DNA of 64,000 bases from Emiliania huxleyi CCMP1516. Its lineage: Eukaryota; Haptophyta; Isochrysidales; Noelaerhabdaceae. The notes under the pieces were generated by a model, which saw only the letters and a program-made list of their open reading frames with translations, was not told the DNA's origin and ran no database searches. This document shows positions 63,057 through 64,000 of this stretch, piece after piece. Both the position numbers and the translations under genes were made by a program. The stretch covers positions 980,435 through 1,044,434 of the forward strand of contig NW_005200250.1 in assembly GCF_000372725.1 (NCBI RefSeq). Direction: 5' to 3'. Within the stretch, counting starts at the first letter, position 1, and every line of letters begins with the position of its first letter.

Positions 63057-64000
63057 ATGTTGGAGTTGCAACTTGCACCCGAAGGGCCGCGCTGTCCCGG
63101 CGGTCACAAGCAGGTACCAGCCTCAACACCTTGTGGGGCTGAGCAGGACGTGATGGACACTTTGGGTGGCGCCATCTGGAGCCTCAGTGCGCCCGGCGTG
63201 CAGGTGAGAGGGCGACAGCAGGTCCGAAGGAATTTGGTGAGCTACAGCTACGGGCGGCTGGCCTATGATGCCGCCGACAGCAGCACGAGCAGCTTCAGCT
63301 ACAGCTATGGCAGCAATTTCCTGTGGCCAACAGCTCCCGAGGAGGGGAGCTTTGCCACCTCGCCGCCCTCACCATCCCTTCTCCTCCACAACCCAGAGCA
63401 GCCGCTGTACGCAAAGGCTGCTTTGTCACCAGAGCGGCTCAATCCAGGAGCAAAAGCCCCGACATCCAGACTCATCCCAGAGCAGCCGCTCTTCGCCGAG
63501 GTCTTTTTGTCGCCCGAGCACCTCATGTCAGACACAGCGCAGCGCTCGTCGTCCTCCTCGCCAACGTCGCTGCTTTCACCCGAGCTAATGCATGCACGTG
63601 GATCGCAAGACCGGACCGCAGTCAGTGCGCTAGCTTCCTCATTCAAGCCATTCCCTCCTCCTCCATCGCCACCGCCGCCTGTAGCCCCGCTCCCCTCACC
63701 ACCCCCTCCTTCACCCCCTCCTTCACCCCCTCCCATCCCACTTCCCTCACCACCCCCAATCCCATCGCTTCCCCCACCGCCCCCTTTGCCGTCACCGCCA
63801 CCGCCCCCCTCACCACGATCGCCCGATCCCTCTCCGCCACCGCCACCCTCACCGGATCACCCTCCGTCACCGCCGCCTCCACCGAGCCTGCCCCCTTCGC
63901 CGTCTCCATCGCCACCTCCACCCCCGAGTCCAAGTTCGCCCGATCCCTCCCCGCCTCCTCCTCCGCCACTGCCGCCGCCAACACCAGAAGCACATCAATC
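63057..64000 (+). CDS. Hydroxyproline-rich-type protein, 5' part
   Basis: The frame from the ATG at 63057 stays open to the end of the window (314 codons and more). The first about 60 residues are of mixed composition with two Cys; then a Ser/Tyr patch (NLVSYSYGRLAYD, SFSYSYGSNF); two related units (NPEQPLYAKAALSPERLNPG and IPEQPLFAEVFLSPEHLMS); and from about residue 200 a continuous [10 protein letters not shown] region typical of extensins and pherophorins of algal cell walls. No signal peptide is seen at this start, so the true 5' exon may lie upstream. The 3' end is outside the window. Confidence 0.65.
   Translation, partial: MLELQLAPEGPRCPGGHKQVPASTPCGAEQDVMDTLGGAIWSLSAPGVQVRGRQQVRRNLVSYSYGRLAYDAADSSTSSFSYSYGSNFLWPTAPEEGSFATSPPSPSLLLHNPEQPLYAKAALSPERLNPGAKAPTSRLIPEQPLFAEVFLSPEHLMSDTAQRSSSSSPTSLLSPELMHARGSQDRTAVSALASSFKPFPPPPSPPPPVAPLPSPPPPSPPPSPPPIPLPSPPPIPSLPPPPPLPSPPPPPSPRSPDPSPPPPPSPDHPPSPPPPPSLPPSPSPSPPPPPSPSSPDPSPPPPPPLPPPTPEAHQ

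Overview
The window is nuclear DNA from a GC-rich photosynthetic microbial eukaryote, most probably a haptophyte alga of the Gephyrocapsa/Emiliania kind. The pointers are very high G+C, short spliceosomal introns (many 65-80 nt) of which about half appear to start with GC rather than GT, genes on both strands with no operons, abundant micro- and minisatellites, Pro/Ala/Gly-rich proteins, and a carrier with an N-terminal signal peptide as expected for a plastid bounded by ER-derived membrane. This assignment is inference; no rRNA or organelle gene is present to prove it. One 100-N assembly gap lies at 5140-5239.

Layout. 1-3336: GC-rich DNA with no convincing gene. 3337-4754 (-): membrane-anchored short-chain dehydrogenase. 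4755-7885: gap, poor sequence and GGC-rich minisatellites. 7886-9358 (-) and 9482-11017 (+): a divergent pair, a DMT-type transporter and a mitochondrial-carrier-family protein. 11018-16583: repeats and weak ORFs. 16584-17245 (-): relic of a kexin/furin-like protease. 18106-18525 (+): cytochrome c. 19555-24171 (+): very large RNA-binding protein with S4-like, two cold-shock, RS and U1-type zinc-finger regions. 26209-27850 (+): metallophosphoesterase. 28056-28250 (-): small secreted peptide. 29472-30908 (+): secreted Cys-rich protein. 31625-32358 (+): small membrane protein. 33021-35194 (+): aldehyde dehydrogenase. 36322-38781 (+): C2/coiled-coil protein. 40175-41206 (+): sulfotransferase-like. 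43257-44320: TIR element of Tc1/mariner type. 44768-47538 (+): ankyrin-RING protein. 47764-50555 (+): EGF-exostosin glycosyltransferase. 51197-52867 (-) and 53271-54245 (+): divergent F-box/LRR and aldo-keto reductase genes. 54746-55898 (-): OmpA-like-domain protein, with a large CACGTG-studded inverted repeat just upstream. 57416-59535 and 60700-61500: degenerate copies of a multicopy ORF family. 59808-60493 (+): MDP-1-like phosphatase. 61838-62947 (+): Sel1-repeat membrane protein. 63057-64000 (+): start of a hydroxyproline-rich-type protein running off the end.

The genes do not form one pathway. They are a typical mixture of housekeeping, membrane and cell-surface functions. The most striking feature is the introns. 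When exon joins are reconstructed from reading phase and family conservation, many introns begin with an imperfect, and in one case perfect, copy of the first bases of the downstream exon. One carries telomere-like filler, and several of 73-74 nt look related in sequence between genes. This looks like intron birth by short duplication/insertion caught at several ages.

All exon joins were made by eye from the DNA, with no transcript evidence.
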